This document shows, piece by piece, positions 28,654 to 29,989 of a stretch of 29,989 nt of DNA. Below the pieces are notes generated by a model, which worked only from the letters and a program-made list of their open reading frames with translations, was not told the origin of the DNA and made no database searches. Position 1 is the stretch's first letter, and the number at the start of each line of letters is the position of its first letter. Origin of the DNA: Chrysochromulina tobinii (taxonomy: Eukaryota; Haptophyta; Prymnesiales; Chrysochromulinaceae); assembly GCA_001275005.1 (NCBI GenBank), contig JWZX01003202.1:1-29989 (forward strand), written 5' to 3'. The translations under genes and the position numbers were made by a program.

Positions 28654-29068
28654 AGGGACAGTTGAGGCCGCGCTGAAAGCCGAAGCAGCAGTCAAGAGCT
28701 GTCACGACTCGAAGCATGACAAAAATTCATCCATTCGCTGTGAAACGGCTGTGATCCGAAGGCGGTTGCAATTGAAGGCTTTATCGGCGAGAACCGCCCA
28801 TGTCGGGATCGTTCATCACCGCATCAGACACAGAGACCGTCCGTAGCATGGCATGTGCACCCTGCATGCCTCCGAACCGCCCATCGAGCATAATCCCCTG
28901 TTTATCCCCTGTAGTGCTCAGCCTCGATGCTCATCCTCGATGCCGGCGCAGACAGAACCCATGACGATCTTCCGCTGCACCTTCCGATGAAACCGTTGGA
29001 CCCCTCCTCGTCGTCCTCGTCATCCTCGTCGTCCTCTATGCGAGGAGCAGGTTGGCGTCAACGATCAT
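28654..29068. other. Intergenic, glycosidase 5' flank
   Basis: No gene. Small direct repeats: ATCCCCTGT at 28893-28901 and 28904-28912, CCTCGATGC at 28922-28930 and 28935-28943, and the 9-bp tandem array at 29005-29036. The first 100 bases probably hold the glycosidase promoter. Confidence 0.45.
29005..29036. repeat. 9-bp tandem repeat TCCTCGTCG
   Basis: About 3.5 copies of TCCTCGTCG (one TCCTCGTCA). A simple microsatellite-like array just past the stop codon of the downstream methyltransferase gene. Confidence 0.85.
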
Positions 29069-29881
29069 TCAAGCTCCAACCGCGTGTTTCGCAAATCCGA
29101 GGATGTCCTCCATCGGCCTCGATGTCTTGTGTAGCTGGCCGTGCGCCCCTGGCGAGCGACTTTTGGTTAACCTGCTGATATTCTGATGGACTCGGGACAC
29201 AAGTAGCTCGGAGCAGTGCGGGCAATACGGATTGTCGTGCCGATCGATGAGCGAGTACCCACCCACACGTGTGAGATGTTCCATAAAAAGAGCCATCTCC
29301 GCTGCAGATATCTCACGACCATACCATGAGAGCTCGGTCATTTGGGTCTTGTAGTGCAGCTCGAAGCCGATTTGTGTAGGAAGGAGTTCGGGCGGAGAGT
29401 TGCGCAGTATCGACCGAATCACGTCGTACTCAAAGCCCTCCACATCCATCTTGAGAAAGTCGGGCGACTTGTCAAGTTTCACCAGGTTTAGCATGGACTG
29501 CCAATCGAGGAAGACCCTTGGAAGGTTGTCGCTGTACCTGGTTACGTTGCTCGCGCCGATGCAGACGTGATGCAGCTTTACACGGCTGCGCAGCTGGGCA
29601 GGCGGCATCAACTGAGGATCCCCGGTGCAGTCAAACGTGTCTACGTGGCACGGGGTACGCTCCACAATCTCGGCCTCAAAGTCCCACACTTGGCTGCTCC
29701 CAATAGAGAAGATCCTGCAGGGAGACATGAGCTTTGTCAGGCCACACGCGCGCTTCTCGCCGTCGCCCTTGCCGAAGCTCTCGAAGTCGTTGCAGCGCGG
29801 TCCCACAGACCCAAGTATGTCAAACCGGCGATGGCCTGGATCAGCTGTAATTAGCATGAGTGTGAGCGTGAGGCACGCCAT
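29069..29881 (-). CDS. METTL24/FkbM-like secreted methyltransferase
   Basis: A 270-residue protein from ATG 29881. MACLTLTLMLITADPG is a short signal peptide. The pattern fits the METTL24-like branch of FkbM-related methyltransferases: FGKGDGEKRACG at 36-47, CRIFSIGSSQVWDFEAEI at 55-72 as the SAM motif I region, CHVDTFDCTGDP at 78-89 (acidic loop), FLKMDVEGFEYDVIRSIL at 142-159, IGFELHY at 171-177, and YSLIDRHDNPYCPHCSELLVSRV at 209-231. The order and spacing are complete, and the size is usual for the family. A role in methylating secretory glycans or glycoproteins is inferred from the signal peptide and neighbours; the family's substrates are mostly unknown. GC looks lower than in the housekeeping genes. 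Confidence 0.85.
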   Translation of the reverse strand: MACLTLTLMLITADPGHRRFDILGSVGPRCNDFESFGKGDGEKRACGLTKLMSPCRIFSIGSSQVWDFEAEIVERTPCHVDTFDCTGDPQLMPPAQLRSRVKLHHVCIGASNVTRYSDNLPRVFLDWQSMLNLVKLDKSPDFLKMDVEGFEYDVIRSILRNSPPELLPTQIGFELHYKTQMTELSWYGREISAAEMALFMEHLTRVGGYSLIDRHDNPYCPHCSELLVSRVHQNISRLTKSRSPGAHGQLHKTSRPMEDILGFAKHAVGA

Positions 29882-29989
29882 GTGTCACGTCTCGCTTTTG
29901 ATAGTTCCGCGACAACGAAGATTTATCTATCGTGTTAGCGCACTAGCTTTCTGGACGACCTATCTTATCCTTAGCATAGCTCGAAGAGC
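29882..29989. promoter_or_regulatory. 5' flank of the METTL24-like gene
   Basis: The last 108 bp are AT-richer than average and end the window. They should include the proximal promoter of the minus-strand methyltransferase. No defined element recognised. Confidence 0.35.

Noticed and set aside
1-29989. tRNA, rRNA, CRISPR or transposase genes
   Set aside because: No cloverleaf with A/B boxes, rRNA-like block, regularly spaced repeat array or transposase motif was recognised on either strand.

Overview
The window is nuclear DNA from a GC-rich unicellular eukaryote, most likely a microalga. I favour a haptophyte-like or similar GC-rich alga. This rests on genes that are uniquely eukaryotic (a Furry/MOR2-PAG1 scaffold, ARL8, PEX3, a DHHC palmitoyltransferase), very long GC-rich reading frames, a few short GT-AG introns (89-153 bp), and several secretory-pathway methyltransferase genes of the kind that are multiplied in such algae. 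The lineage is an inference. No rRNA, tRNA, transposase, CRISPR array or clear viral gene was seen.

Layout, left to right: a secreted SAM methyltransferase (571-1827, +); about 1.2 kb of non-coding DNA with palindromes; the very large Furry/MOR2-PAG1 gene (3056-11420, -, two exons); a GT31-type glycosyltransferase with a reading-frame break (11627-13086, -); an RNA-binding protein with cold-shock-like, RRM, RRM, LOTUS-like and RD-repeat parts (13558-15471, -); a 65-bp divergent promoter; a DHHC palmitoyltransferase (15537-16772, +); PEX3 (17009-18424, +); ARL8 (18925-19509, +); a GNS-like sulfatase (19939-21507, -); a J-domain membrane protein (22137-23138, -); a three-exon FkbM-family methyltransferase (23362-25418, +); a GH63-like glycosidase with a PA14-like N-terminus (26113-28653, -); and a METTL24/FkbM-like methyltransferase (29069-29881, -).

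Two kinds of gene are interleaved. One set is conserved cell-biology machinery: morphogenesis scaffold, lysosome/vacuole GTPase, peroxisome biogenesis, palmitoylation, RNA regulation. The other set of six genes has putative signal peptides or signal anchors and makes or edits glycans: one glycosyltransferase, three methyltransferases, one sulfatase, one glycosidase. Four of these six (the methyltransferases and the glycosyltransferase) look clearly less GC-rich than the housekeeping genes by eye.

The most interesting observation is that the GT31 gene and the FkbM gene, about 10 kb apart, begin with the same kind of luminal five-cysteine module after the signal sequence, with almost identical cysteine spacing. 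Several starts were set by finding the first true ATG, because the longest open frames begin at GTG or TTG.
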